From: Microcaldota archaeon
GTDB taxonomy: Archaea; Micrarchaeota; Micrarchaeia; Anstonellales; Bilamarchaeaceae
Assembly (NCBI GenBank): GCA_014727925.1
Contig: WJMN01000027.1
Span: forward strand, 1-46,074
Reading direction: 5' to 3'
DNA: 46,074 nt
Shown: piece after piece, positions 33,663 through 41,519 of the stretch
How positions within the stretch are numbered: the first letter of the stretch is position 1
Layout: each line of letters opens with the position of its first letter
Translations under genes and position numbers: made by a program
Notes under the pieces: generated by a model
The model's database searches: none
What the model was told of the DNA's origin: nothing
What the model saw: only the letters and a program-made list of their open reading frames with translations

Positions 33663-34046
33663 ATGGAATCAGAGCGTGCCCCTGATGTTCAGTTCATGCT
33701 TGAGGAAATACTTGAGCAGCTTCAGCTTGAGCATGTTATAAATTCCAGGATTATATGCATGCGGAGCCGCGGTGCAAAGGTAGCTGCCTATGCCCGCATA
33801 TGGTCTCTCCCCGCAATCTGGAGGAATGCCCTGGAAATCAACCCCTTTTACATAATAGAGGTGGTAAGCGAGGAGTACGACCATCTCCCAGAAGAGGAAA
33901 AAAAGAAAATCCTAATCCACGAGCTCCTTCACATCCCAAAGAAATTCACCGGGGGACTAGTACCCCACAAGAACCGCGGAAGAAGAATAGATGACCGTTT
34001 TGTTGATGAGCTTTATTCCCGCTACCGTTCTGCAAGAAAGGTATGA
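33663..34046 (+). CDS. Putative metallopeptidase (COG4900-like)
   Basis: The 127-aa protein has the zincin motif HELLH (H86, E87, H90), followed by a histidine at about 102 in LVPHKNRG that could be the third metal ligand. The helix before it (PEEEKKKILI) is typical. No signal peptide is seen, so the protein is cytoplasmic. Small archaeal predicted metallopeptidases of this pattern have no assigned substrate. It is divergent from endA and is probably leaderless. Confidence 0.75.
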   Translation: MESERAPDVQFMLEEILEQLQLEHVINSRIICMRSRGAKVAAYARIWSLPAIWRNALEINPFYIIEVVSEEYDHLPEEEKKKILIHELLHIPKKFTGGLVPHKNRGRRIDDRFVDELYSRYRSARKV

Positions 34047-34052
34047 ACCTGC

Positions 34053-34529
34053 CTATCCAAATCCTGCACGGTAAGCTTTTACGAAGTTTATTTCCTCCTG
34101 CCCAACAAATGCATAAAAAAGAGCCTTTCTCATTTTCCCAGAAACCTGCAAATCCTCAAGCAGTGGGGGCTGTTCATCCATAGGGAGCACTTTAAGCAGG
34201 AATTCTGTGCGGTCCTGCCCAACTCTTATTCCCTTTTTGTAAATCCTGAGAAAGCTTCCCGGCCCGAAACGGACAATCCTGCCGGATTCCCGCAGCTTCT
34301 CTAACACAAGGAATTTTTCCCTTGCCAGAGAGTCTTCATGCAGGGCAATCCCAATGAGTTCACTGCTGCTTTTTCCTGTTGATATTTTTCCTTTTTCCTG
34401 GAAGTAGGCAGCTTCAATAAGGGGCATTTCCAGCACCCCGTCGTTTTCTCTTCCTGCACCGAGCAGCCCCAGTTTTTCAACCATCTCCGGGTTGTCCTCT
34501 AGGTACCTACCCTGTTCTATTTTCCCCAT
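34053..34529 (-). CDS. EndA-like small protein lacking the catalytic histidine
   Basis: The 158-aa protein follows the course of a single EndA unit. GVLEMPLIEAAYFQEKGKI corresponds to the N-terminal subdomain. FLVLEKLRESGRIVRFGPGSFLR (in two strands), IYKKGIRVGQDRTEFLLKVLP and KMRKALFYAFVGQEE correspond to the C-terminal nuclease fold. Y97 aligns with the catalytic tyrosine and K132 or K135 with the lysine. The histidine position (HS in EndA) is replaced by DR at about 106-107. It may be a structural subunit or a regulator of splicing rather than a nuclease. It is translated after the PH-domain gene through a TAATG overlap. The family call is my reading of weak similarity. Confidence 0.62.
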   Translation of the reverse strand: MGKIEQGRYLEDNPEMVEKLGLLGAGRENDGVLEMPLIEAAYFQEKGKISTGKSSSELIGIALHEDSLAREKFLVLEKLRESGRIVRFGPGSFLRIYKKGIRVGQDRTEFLLKVLPMDEQPPLLEDLQVSGKMRKALFYAFVGQEEINFVKAYRAGFG

Positions 34530-34987
34530 TACTCATGCCTCTTTTTTCCAATATATCCGGAAATGCATCCAGACATTTTTTCCAGGTATTTGTTGGGTAT
34601 GCTCCCCATCGTAATCTCTGTTTTTGTTGTGCCTGCAGTGTCCACCTTTAGTGTCCCAAGCATGAATACCCGGTCAATAAGGTTATGGTCCACGTTTATG
34701 TTGGTTATTCTTTCATATGGCACGTAAGTGGTTTTCTTGTTGAACAGCCCCTTGTGCAGGGTAATTCCCTCAGTATCCACGTCTATGTACTGGATTTTTG
34801 CTTTAATAAATGAGATTACCCCTGAAGCCCCTGCAAGTACCCATACTAGAAAAATTAGTGCGTGGAGCGGCAGCTCCATCCAGTTATTCAGGCTGAAGAG
34901 AATAAAACTGACTACCACTGCGGCGACAAATGCTGTGAAATATTCCCTTCTTCCGGAACGCCGCACGACAAATTCAGTTTCAACCAT
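34529..34987 (-). CDS. Membrane protein with bacterial PH-like domain (bPH2/YdbS type)
   Basis: The 152-aa protein has a short N-terminal segment and two membrane helices (about 18-36 and 42-62). A PH-like domain follows with YIDVDTEGITLHKGLFNKKT, YVPYERITNINV and RVFMLGTLKVDTAG, the hallmarks of the bPH_2 (DUF304) family. The function of the family is not settled. The stop TAA shares its last base with the ATG of the EndA-like gene, so translation is coupled. TTTTTATTTC at about 35012-35021 (minus strand) could be its TATA box. Confidence 0.85.
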   Translation of the reverse strand: MVETEFVVRRSGRREYFTAFVAAVVVSFILFSLNNWMELPLHALIFLVWVLAGASGVISFIKAKIQYIDVDTEGITLHKGLFNKKTTYVPYERITNINVDHNLIDRVFMLGTLKVDTAGTTKTEITMGSIPNKYLEKMSGCISGYIGKKRHE

Positions 34988-35041
34988 ATGCAGAAACAGT
35001 TATAAACAAAGAAATAAAAATCAATTGCAGGTGCACTCAAA

Positions 35042-35422
35042 ATGATAATATATACAGATGGAGCGTGTTCAGGCAATCCCGGCCCAATGGGAGTGGGGGC
35101 GGTTGTTTACAAGGGAGGGAAAATCCTCATGGAAATAAGCGAGAACCACGGGGACGGAACCAACAATATTGCAGAATACCTTGCAGTAAGGCGGGGTCTT
35201 GAGGAGGCGATCACTCTTGGTGCGGACGCAGTGGAGGTCCGCACAGATAGCCGCCTGGTGGTGCGCCAGCTTAGCGGCAAGTTCCGCATCAAAAAGCCCC
35301 ATCTTCGGGAGCTCAAAGCAGAGATAGAGGAGCTTTCCGAGGGCCTGGATGTGCGGTATACCTGGATTGAGAGGGAAAAGAACAATCTTGCAGACAAGCT
35401 TGCAAAAGATGCAATAAGGTGA
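35042..35422 (+). CDS. rnhA: Ribonuclease HI (archaeal/ST0753-like type)
   Basis: The 126-aa enzyme has all four acidic active-site residues of RNase HI: D6 in YTDGACSGNPGP, E in TNNIAEYLAV, D in VRTDSRLVVRQL and D in NNLADKLAK. The ~126-residue length lacks the N-terminal hybrid-binding domain and fits the short archaeal type. It degrades RNA in RNA:DNA hybrids. GCAGGTGC precedes the ATG as ribosome-binding site, with TATAAAC at about 35001-35007 upstream. The methyltransferase gene starts one base after its stop. Confidence 0.92.
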   Translation: MIIYTDGACSGNPGPMGVGAVVYKGGKILMEISENHGDGTNNIAEYLAVRRGLEEAITLGADAVEVRTDSRLVVRQLSGKFRIKKPHLRELKAEIEELSEGLDVRYTWIEREKNNLADKLAKDAIR

Positions 35423-35423
35423 G

Positions 35424-36548
35424 GTGGTGAGAAGGGATCCTGGCACTTATTTCACTTTTGAGGCTTCCAAGCCCCTCCCCTTCCACCGCTGGTTTTACTA
35501 CAAGGAAGCATTTTCCCCTCCGGTTGTTGATTATTTTCTTGAATATTTTTCTTCCACCGGCCCTGTTTTTGACCCCTTTTCCGGAATAGGCACAACTCCA
35601 CTTTCCTGCAAAGCGTCCGGCTTGAAAAGCACAGCAATAGATATATCCCCCCTAGCTGTTTTTGCTTCACGCACAAAATGCGCAGATTATTCAGAAGAGG
35701 ATATTGGGGCTGCAAAAAATGAGCTCAAGGCCTTTTTCAAGAACCGGCAGGAACCCAGTTTCAGCTGGGATTTTGAGCTTTTCTCACCCCGCAAATTCTT
35801 CTCCAAGCGCAATTACAATGACATCTGCTTTATCCGGGAAAAAATTGAACAGATGGAAAACCAGAAAGTAGGCTCCCTGTTTCTCCTGGCCCTCCTCTCC
35901 ATACTCCCCCAGTCCGGCTTCTTCATAAAAGACGGCGGAGTTCTGCGCCTTGAAAAATCCAAGAGCGCCATCCCCGCAAAACATGCGTTCAAGAAAAAAG
36001 TAAAGCAGATGCTGGGAGATATAGAAATCAGCCCCATCTCCGGCCCTGAGCCGGAAATATTCCTTGCAGATGCCCGCAGCTTTTCTCCCCCTCCCCATGA
36101 ACTATTCATAACCTCCCCCCCATACCTCAACAACATAGACTATTCCAAGGTTTATGGATTAGAGCTTTCCCTGCTTTCTATGGAGAAGAATGCATCCCTC
36201 CAGATGCGCAGGGAGGCTCTGCGCTCATTCATCACAAAAGACTCAAGCAGGTCCGAGCCCCCGGAAGAAGCGGGTGAAATCGCCCACAGGATTCCGGTTG
36301 CAGGCCAGTATTTCTCAGACATGGAGAAAGTGCTCCAAAATCTCTACAAAAGTACAGAAAAAGGTGGTGCCCTGATTGTGGGCAATGCAGTTCTCCAGGG
36401 AGAGCACATAGAAGTGGACAGAATTCTTGGGGAAATAGGGAAAAGAATCGGGTTCGAATATGAAATTCCTCTCTGGATGGAAAGGATTGCGGACGTAAAG
36501 CCGGCAAAATTAAAAGTGCGGGAAAGTGCAGTAGTATTCAGGAAATAG
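35424..36548 (+). CDS. DNA (or RNA) amino-methyltransferase with SPPY motif
   Basis: The 374-aa SAM enzyme has motif I VFDPFSGIGTTPLSC (about 48-62) with TAIDISPLAV after it. The catalytic motif ITSPPYLNNIDYSKVYGLE lies later (about 229). That order (SAM motif first) with SPPY points to N4-cytosine or N6-adenine type chemistry. No restriction endonuclease gene accompanies it, so it is an orphan methyltransferase; the substrate could be DNA or RNA. The start is GTG 35424, or the next GTG codon at 35427. It forms an operon with RNase HI and ends exactly next to the convergent RelA-like gene. Confidence 0.78.
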   Translation: MVRRDPGTYFTFEASKPLPFHRWFYYKEAFSPPVVDYFLEYFSSTGPVFDPFSGIGTTPLSCKASGLKSTAIDISPLAVFASRTKCADYSEEDIGAAKNELKAFFKNRQEPSFSWDFELFSPRKFFSKRNYNDICFIREKIEQMENQKVGSLFLLALLSILPQSGFFIKDGGVLRLEKSKSAIPAKHAFKKKVKQMLGDIEISPISGPEPEIFLADARSFSPPPHELFITSPPYLNNIDYSKVYGLELSLLSMEKNASLQMRREALRSFITKDSSRSEPPEEAGEIAHRIPVAGQYFSDMEKVLQNLYKSTEKGGALIVGNAVLQGEHIEVDRILGEIGKRIGFEYEIPLWMERIADVKPAKLKVRESAVVFRK

Positions 36549-38381
36549 CTACTTTTTCCTGCCGTTTTTCCTCCTCTCCACTGACTTAAGGTACTTTATT
36601 CTCGCCCTCAGCATTTCAAGGGCTTCAGGAGTGGTGATTTTTCCAATCAGTGCAGTACATGTTGGCCGGTTAATCCCGGTGCTTTCTTTACCCCCCAGCT
36701 CTACAAACACATGCGAGGGGGCCCGGTCAAATATTGCAAGGGGGTTTCCCTCCTTATCCTTTGCTGTTGCATATTCTTCAAAACCAACAAAGTGGTGCTC
36801 TCTTCCCTCTTTGTATTCTATAAGGGCAATGACTCCAGCAACACATTCACCGGGCCGGGTTATTACTGCTTGTTTTTTTGAGATTTCCCTCCTTCCCTTT
36901 CTCCTCTCCACAACTTCAACCCTTGCTACCCTTTCCTTCCTGCCATTTTCCTCCAAACCAGTCCAGCTGTTTCTGGTTATGGATGCTTCTACATTGTTTG
37001 CAAGTTCTTCTATCCTTCGTGACATTGCTTCTACAATTGCATCTGTAATCACATTCCCTACTTTCTTACCCCTAGAAAGCCTTCCTTTTGTGCATTCTTC
37101 CTGCAGCTCCCTGGTCCTTACCTGTATCTCTACCGGAATTTCCCTCTCTTCCCCCTTTTCCCCAACCAGCATCTTTATCTTGAGGTGGGGTGCCCTGTAA
37201 CCTGTTCTTCTTTTTCCGTATTTAAGCTCTTCAAGCTTTATTTTGCCCCTATATGCATTTCCAAGGTCCATTGCAAGGGCGCTTGCCGCCACCAAAGCAT
37301 CCTTGCTCTGCGGCTCCCTGGGGTTTTTCTTTGTTTTATCCACAACAACGGTTATCCCAAGAATGTCAGTAATGTGTTCCAGGCCAAACTTTTCCTCCCC
37401 CGATTTTCTTTTTTCCTTTATTTTCCGGAACATTCTTGAGGAGGATTTTACCCTTGAGCATTCCTCTGGGTCAATTGTCTGTGACTCAAGGCTGAGTTTC
37501 CATGAATATCTTTTTTCAGTTCTCCTAAGCGACCCGTGTATACTCCTCCTGCCCCCAAGAAGTATTTTCTGGGCCCTTTCTGCAAACGGGAGAATTTCCG
37601 CCCTGTACTCCTGACATTTTTTGTATAGCTCCCTGTCATTTTCCATGCCCTTGTAGTTGCCCAATTCCAATATAGTTTCAGTTGCCACTCGTCCTATCTC
37701 ACCGATTGTTTCTGCAGTCATTCCCAGGGTTTCTGCAATAGGATAATGGACCATCTCCAGGGCCTTTCCTGTTTCCAGCTTCTCTTCCTTTCCAAGCTCC
37801 CCCCTGATTCCAAAATATTTTACATGCATCTGCCTGGCAACCAGCACGGGCACAGGGAATTCCCCATCCTGCAGGGGCTCAGCATAGAGCACCCCATATT
37901 CTTTTTCCCCTTCACCTGCCCTAAGTTTGTCCAGTTCTTCAATCATCTGGTATTTTTCCCACAGGGATTTTGTCCTTTCCCTGTATCCCAGAATAGTGTT
38001 TTGTCTCGTGTCTGCCATCTCTTCCCCATGCCTCGCATAAATCAGCGCATTTCTGATTTCTTCATCCCCAAAAAGCCTCTGGATTCTTTTATCAAGTTCT
38101 TCTAGGAATCTGTCTGCACCATTTTTCCCAAGGCATACCATAGCAGATAGGGCGCACGCAGCCAGCCCCTCTCGTATTCCCCTGGGGCCATATCCCCCAG
38201 GCTCAAACAGGCCCCTCATCTCCTCTATCATCCCTTCTGTTTTTTCTTTTCTTTCGCCTGCAATTTTATCCAGTGCATTGCGGTATGCCTTCATTAGCCT
38301 CCCAAATGCCTTCTCCTGCTGCTTTACTAGTGACTTTGGGGGACGGGATGGTCGCGTTGCCCGTTTTCTCCTGGGTGGCAT
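36549..38381 (-). CDS. Divergent RelA/SpoT-like protein with intact synthetase signature and degenerate HD region
   Basis: The 610-aa protein follows the course of a long RSH enzyme. Residues ~60-195 lie where the HD hydrolase domain should be, but no HD or ED pair is left. VHYPIAETLGM (211-221) matches the helix between the domains. In the synthetase region R310/K312 (SRVKSSSRMFRKI), D339 (ITDILGITVVV), Y395 and H399 (TGYRAPH) and E418 (VEIQVRT) match the pyrophosphate-transfer and guanine-binding residues of RelA. Residues 430-610 match no TGS, helical or ACT domain. A 12-residue basic N-terminus begins the protein. (p)ppGpp-type synthesis is inferred; the HD protein at 19524 could be its hydrolase. 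Confidence 0.68.
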   Translation of the reverse strand: MPPRRKRATRPSRPPKSLVKQQEKAFGRLMKAYRNALDKIAGERKEKTEGMIEEMRGLFEPGGYGPRGIREGLAACALSAMVCLGKNGADRFLEELDKRIQRLFGDEEIRNALIYARHGEEMADTRQNTILGYRERTKSLWEKYQMIEELDKLRAGEGEKEYGVLYAEPLQDGEFPVPVLVARQMHVKYFGIRGELGKEEKLETGKALEMVHYPIAETLGMTAETIGEIGRVATETILELGNYKGMENDRELYKKCQEYRAEILPFAERAQKILLGGRRSIHGSLRRTEKRYSWKLSLESQTIDPEECSRVKSSSRMFRKIKEKRKSGEEKFGLEHITDILGITVVVDKTKKNPREPQSKDALVAASALAMDLGNAYRGKIKLEELKYGKRRTGYRAPHLKIKMLVGEKGEEREIPVEIQVRTRELQEECTKGRLSRGKKVGNVITDAIVEAMSRRIEELANNVEASITRNSWTGLEENGRKERVARVEVVERRKGRREISKKQAVITRPGECVAGVIALIEYKEGREHHFVGFEEYATAKDKEGNPLAIFDRAPSHVFVELGGKESTGINRPTCTALIGKITTPEALEMLRARIKYLKSVERRKNGRKK

Positions 38382-38404
38382 AAATTATAATTACGTGTAA
38401 AATA

Positions 38405-38414
38405 GTTTATATAG
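38405..38414. promoter_or_regulatory. Shared TATA box between the RelA-like gene and the SDR gene
   Basis: GTTTATATAG is centred at 38409.5, exactly 28.5 bp from the minus-strand ATG at 38381 and 28.5 bp from the plus-strand GTG at 38438. It reads as a TATA box on both strands and implies two leaderless mRNAs. Confidence 0.6.
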
Positions 38415-38437
38415 CTTTTCCTCCCCATAATTTTCCT

Positions 38438-39328
38438 GTGAAAACCTACATTACCGGAGCCACTGGCCGCCTCGGCCATTCTGTCCTTGAGCAAATAAAC
38501 GCAATCCCGCTTGTCCGTAAAAAATCCGGGCTCGCAAAGGAAGTGCTTACTGATTTCTCAGAGCATTCCCTGAAAAAAATCCTGAAGGGCACAACCCACA
38601 TCGTCCACCTCGCAGGCTCAGTTAAAACCTGGGACAGGAATGCACTTGAGCAGGCAAACGTGGAGCTTACCCGCTGCATCGTGAATGCTTCCCCTGAAAA
38701 CTGCCACATAGTATTTGCCAGCTCAATTTCTGTATATGGAAAAAAGCTCGCGGAAATCCCTGCAGATGAAGAAACCCCCACAAGCCCGGATTCAGATTAC
38801 GCCCGCACCAAGCTGGAAGCCGAGCAATTAGTAAAGCAAAAGAAAAAGCACACAATACTCCGCATTGGCACGCTCTATGGCCCCCAGTTCCAAGACTATT
38901 TCAATGTGCTCCGCATGATTGAGAAGGGAAAGATGAAAATCTTCGGAGATGGCTCCAACCGCATCTCCTTTATCCACTCAGAGGATTGCGCAGCCGTTTT
39001 CCCAAAGGCCCTCAAGAAAACAGGCACGTATGTTCTTGCCGGCCCTCCCGCAACCCAGCGCCAGATTTACACTTATGCAGCACGCGCACTTGGCGTGATC
39101 CCCCCTAATTCCACCCTCCCGGTTTGGGCAGGAATGCTCCTTGCACGCATCCAGGAGCTCAGGGGCAGCCCCAGGCTCACCCGCGAACACATCTCAATTC
39201 TTTCCGCAGACCGGGTTTTCGACTATTCAAAAGCCCAGCAGGAGCTCGGCTTCTCCCCCCGCCCCATAAAACGGGGGATAGAGGAGATGGTTTCCGAATA
39301 TTTGGGAAGGAAAACCCAAAACAAATAG
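38438..39328 (+). CDS. NAD-dependent epimerase/dehydratase family (extended SDR) protein
   Basis: The 296-aa protein has the N-terminal Rossmann motif ITGATGRLGHS, VHLAGSV, FASSISVYG and the active-site YARTK (catalytic tyrosine and lysine), as in sugar-nucleotide epimerases and dehydratases. LRIGTLYGP and ISFIHSEDCA also fit. The substrate is not evident; a nucleotide sugar or a steroid-like/isoprenoid substrate are both possible in this family. The start is a GTG 28 bp from a TATA box shared with the RelA-like gene. GGGP synthase follows with its own promoter. Confidence 0.87.
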   Translation: MKTYITGATGRLGHSVLEQINAIPLVRKKSGLAKEVLTDFSEHSLKKILKGTTHIVHLAGSVKTWDRNALEQANVELTRCIVNASPENCHIVFASSISVYGKKLAEIPADEETPTSPDSDYARTKLEAEQLVKQKKKHTILRIGTLYGPQFQDYFNVLRMIEKGKMKIFGDGSNRISFIHSEDCAAVFPKALKKTGTYVLAGPPATQRQIYTYAARALGVIPPNSTLPVWAGMLLARIQELRGSPRLTREHISILSADRVFDYSKAQQELGFSPRPIKRGIEEMVSEYLGRKTQNK

Positions 39329-39368
39329 TTATAAAGGCAATTTACGCTAATTTAGAGGGAGGTTTACC

Positions 39369-40121
39369 ATGAAAGTAGAAGATTATATTCACGAAAAGCT
39401 TGAAGAGCACAAGGCACTGCTCTTCTCGGTCCTAGACCCCCTAGACTACCCCTCGCTTGAGGATGCAATAAAAACAGCCAAGAACATGGATGAAGGAGGC
39501 GCAGACATCCTCTTAATCGGAGGAAGCACCGGGGTGCAGGGCGAAATGCTCGACCAGCTAACAAATCAGGTAAAGGAAAGCGTGGATGTTCCGGTAGTTT
39601 TCTTCCCCGGAAATATTGGAACTGTTTCCAAGTACGGTGATGCTGTCTACTTTATGTCCCTTCTCAATTCCCGCAACCCCTATTGGATTACTGGGGCCCA
39701 GACCCTTGCCGCCCCCATGGTAAAGCAATATGGAATTGAGCCTCTTCCCGTAGGCTACATGGTTGTTGAGCCCGGAGGCACAGTGGGCTGGGTAGGAGAG
39801 GCAAACAAGATACCCCGCAACAAGCCCAAGCTCGCAGCCGCAACCGCCCTGGCCGCCCAGTACATGGGCTTCAGGCTAGTAGTTACTGATGCAGGAAGCA
39901 ACCCCAAGGAGGGCCACATCCCCCTGGAGATGGTTAGTGCAGTCTCCTCCACAATCGATGTTCCCTACATAGTTGCAGGGGGAATTCGCAATCCTGAAGA
40001 GGCAAAATCCGTAATCAAAGCAGGAGCAGACATTGTCCAGGTGGGCACTTCCTTTGAGAAGAATGGCGGAGCAGATGCAGTAAAGAAATTCGTAAGCGCA
40101 GTGAGGGAGGGCAAAAAATGA
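39369..40121 (+). CDS. Geranylgeranylglyceryl-phosphate synthase
   Basis: The 250-aa TIM-barrel enzyme joins geranylgeranyl diphosphate to sn-glycerol-1-phosphate, the first committed ether-lipid step. Motifs include LFSVLDPLDYP, ADILLIGGSTGV, PVVFFPGNIGTVS, YMVVEPGGTVGWVGEANKIP, YIVAGGIRNPEEA and ADIVQVGTSFEKN, all typical of archaeal GGGP synthases. GGGAGGT at about 39357-39363 is a strong ribosome-binding site, and AGTTATAAAG near 39327 a TATA box. It overlaps pyrE by 4 bp, tying lipid and pyrimidine synthesis in one transcript. Confidence 0.95.
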   Translation: MKVEDYIHEKLEEHKALLFSVLDPLDYPSLEDAIKTAKNMDEGGADILLIGGSTGVQGEMLDQLTNQVKESVDVPVVFFPGNIGTVSKYGDAVYFMSLLNSRNPYWITGAQTLAAPMVKQYGIEPLPVGYMVVEPGGTVGWVGEANKIPRNKPKLAAATALAAQYMGFRLVVTDAGSNPKEGHIPLEMVSAVSSTIDVPYIVAGGIRNPEEAKSVIKAGADIVQVGTSFEKNGGADAVKKFVSAVREGKK

Positions 40122-40768
40122 ACCCGGAATTCATTGAATTCCTTGTAAAAGAAGCCGCCCTGAAGTTTGGCGATTTTACTCTCAAAAGCGGAAGGAAGTC
40201 CCCCTATTTTGTAAACACGGGAGTAATCTGCACAGGGGAAGGCCTGGACAAACTGGGCAGGTTTTTCGCGTCTTCTATAATGAAGCATGGACCCGCCCCA
40301 ATAATCTACGGCCCAGCATACAAGGGAATTCCGCTTGCAGTTGCAGCCTCAATCTCCCTTTTTCGGGACCATAGCACCCCAAACAGCTGGCTCTTCAACC
40401 GCAAGGAGGTAAAGGCCCATGGGGACAAGGGCGCCTTTGTAGGAAATCTCCCCCAGGAAGGCGAAGAAGTGATCCTCATAGATGATGTGTTCACAACCGG
40501 AGGCACAAAATATGAATCCGTAGAGCTTCTCCAATCCATGGGGGCAAAGGTAAAGTCCCTCATAATAGGAGTAGACCGGGAGGAGAAAGGAGAATCCAAA
40601 AATGCAGTTGAAGAGTTTATTGAAAAAACCAAAATCCCGGTCCACTCAATTGCAAAAATTTCAGATTGCTTTGAGTATCTTAGAGGAAAGGAAATTGCCG
40701 GAAAGGTCCACGTAACTGATGAGCTCTATGCTGCCTTCCAGGAATACAGGGATGAATATGGAAAATGA
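40118..40768 (+). CDS. pyrE: Orotate phosphoribosyltransferase
   Basis: The 216-aa enzyme makes orotidine-5'-phosphate from orotate and PRPP. It has FTLKSGRKSPYFVNTG at the N-terminus, IYGPAYKGIPLAVAAS, FNRKEVKAHGDKG (the mobile loop) and the PRPP motif VILIDDVFTTGGTKYES. It overlaps GGGP synthase by 4 bp and pyrF by 17 bp, so three genes are translationally coupled. Confidence 0.95.
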   Translation: MNPEFIEFLVKEAALKFGDFTLKSGRKSPYFVNTGVICTGEGLDKLGRFFASSIMKHGPAPIIYGPAYKGIPLAVAASISLFRDHSTPNSWLFNRKEVKAHGDKGAFVGNLPQEGEEVILIDDVFTTGGTKYESVELLQSMGAKVKSLIIGVDREEKGESKNAVEEFIEKTKIPVHSIAKISDCFEYLRGKEIAGKVHVTDELYAAFQEYRDEYGK

Positions 40769-41519
40769 AAAGCTCAAGAGATTGGCAGAGGAAACAAAAA
40801 GCATCCTCTGTTTCGGAATAGACCCGGTAAAATCCCGCATGAAAGATGAAATCGTCCCATATTTCTCAGAAATTGCTGATTCCCTCCTTGAGGAAAACCT
40901 GATTTCTGCAATCAAGCCCAATTATGCATATTTTGCAGCAGAAGGCTTTGACGGGTTGTTCGCGCTCAAAGAACTAATCGACCGCTACAAGCCCAAAACA
41001 TTCGTAATCCTTGATGCAAAGCGCGGAGATATAGGCAAGTCCAGCGAGGCATACGCTTCAGAAGTATATGATTTTTGGGGCGCGGATGCAGTAACCATCT
41101 CCCCATACATGGGAGAGGATTCTGTAAAGCCTTTCTTCAGAGAAGGGAGGCTCCCATACCTGCTGGGCCGCACAAGCAATCCGGGCGCAAGGGATTTCCA
41201 GGAACCAGACATATACAAGGAAGTTTTCCGCAAGGCAGGAGAGTGGGGAGCCGGCCTTGTAGTAGGCGCAACAAGCGAAGCAATTCCCGAAGCAGTAAGC
41301 CTTGCAGGCAAGGAAACGCCCCTGCTTATCCCGGGAATAGGCGCCCAGGGAGGCTCGTTTGCACCCCTTTCTGCACTTAAGGAAAACCCGTTTATCCATC
41401 GAGTAAATTCCTCCTCTGCAATTGCATATGCCCATGAAAAGGAGAAAATATCCCCGAAGGAAGCAGCAAAAAAGGAAGCAAAGAAAACCCTAGAAAGGAT
41501 AAACTCCCAATTATTCTGA
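40752..41519 (+). CDS. pyrF: Orotidine-5'-phosphate decarboxylase (type 2)
   Basis: The ~255-aa enzyme decarboxylates OMP to UMP. It has FGIDPVKSRM, the catalytic LDAKRGDIGKSSEAYAS and the type 2 signature LLGRTSNPGARDFQ, followed by IPGIGAQGG. The type 2 form is longer than that of most archaea and is the one common in several bacterial groups, so transfer in the past is possible. The start is the ATG at 40752 or 40758 inside the pyrE end. The gene ends 9 bp inside the convergent membrane-protein gene. Confidence 0.93.
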   Translation: MNMENEKLKRLAEETKSILCFGIDPVKSRMKDEIVPYFSEIADSLLEENLISAIKPNYAYFAAEGFDGLFALKELIDRYKPKTFVILDAKRGDIGKSSEAYASEVYDFWGADAVTISPYMGEDSVKPFFREGRLPYLLGRTSNPGARDFQEPDIYKEVFRKAGEWGAGLVVGATSEAIPEAVSLAGKETPLLIPGIGAQGGSFAPLSALKENPFIHRVNSSSAIAYAHEKEKISPKEAAKKEAKKTLERINSQLF

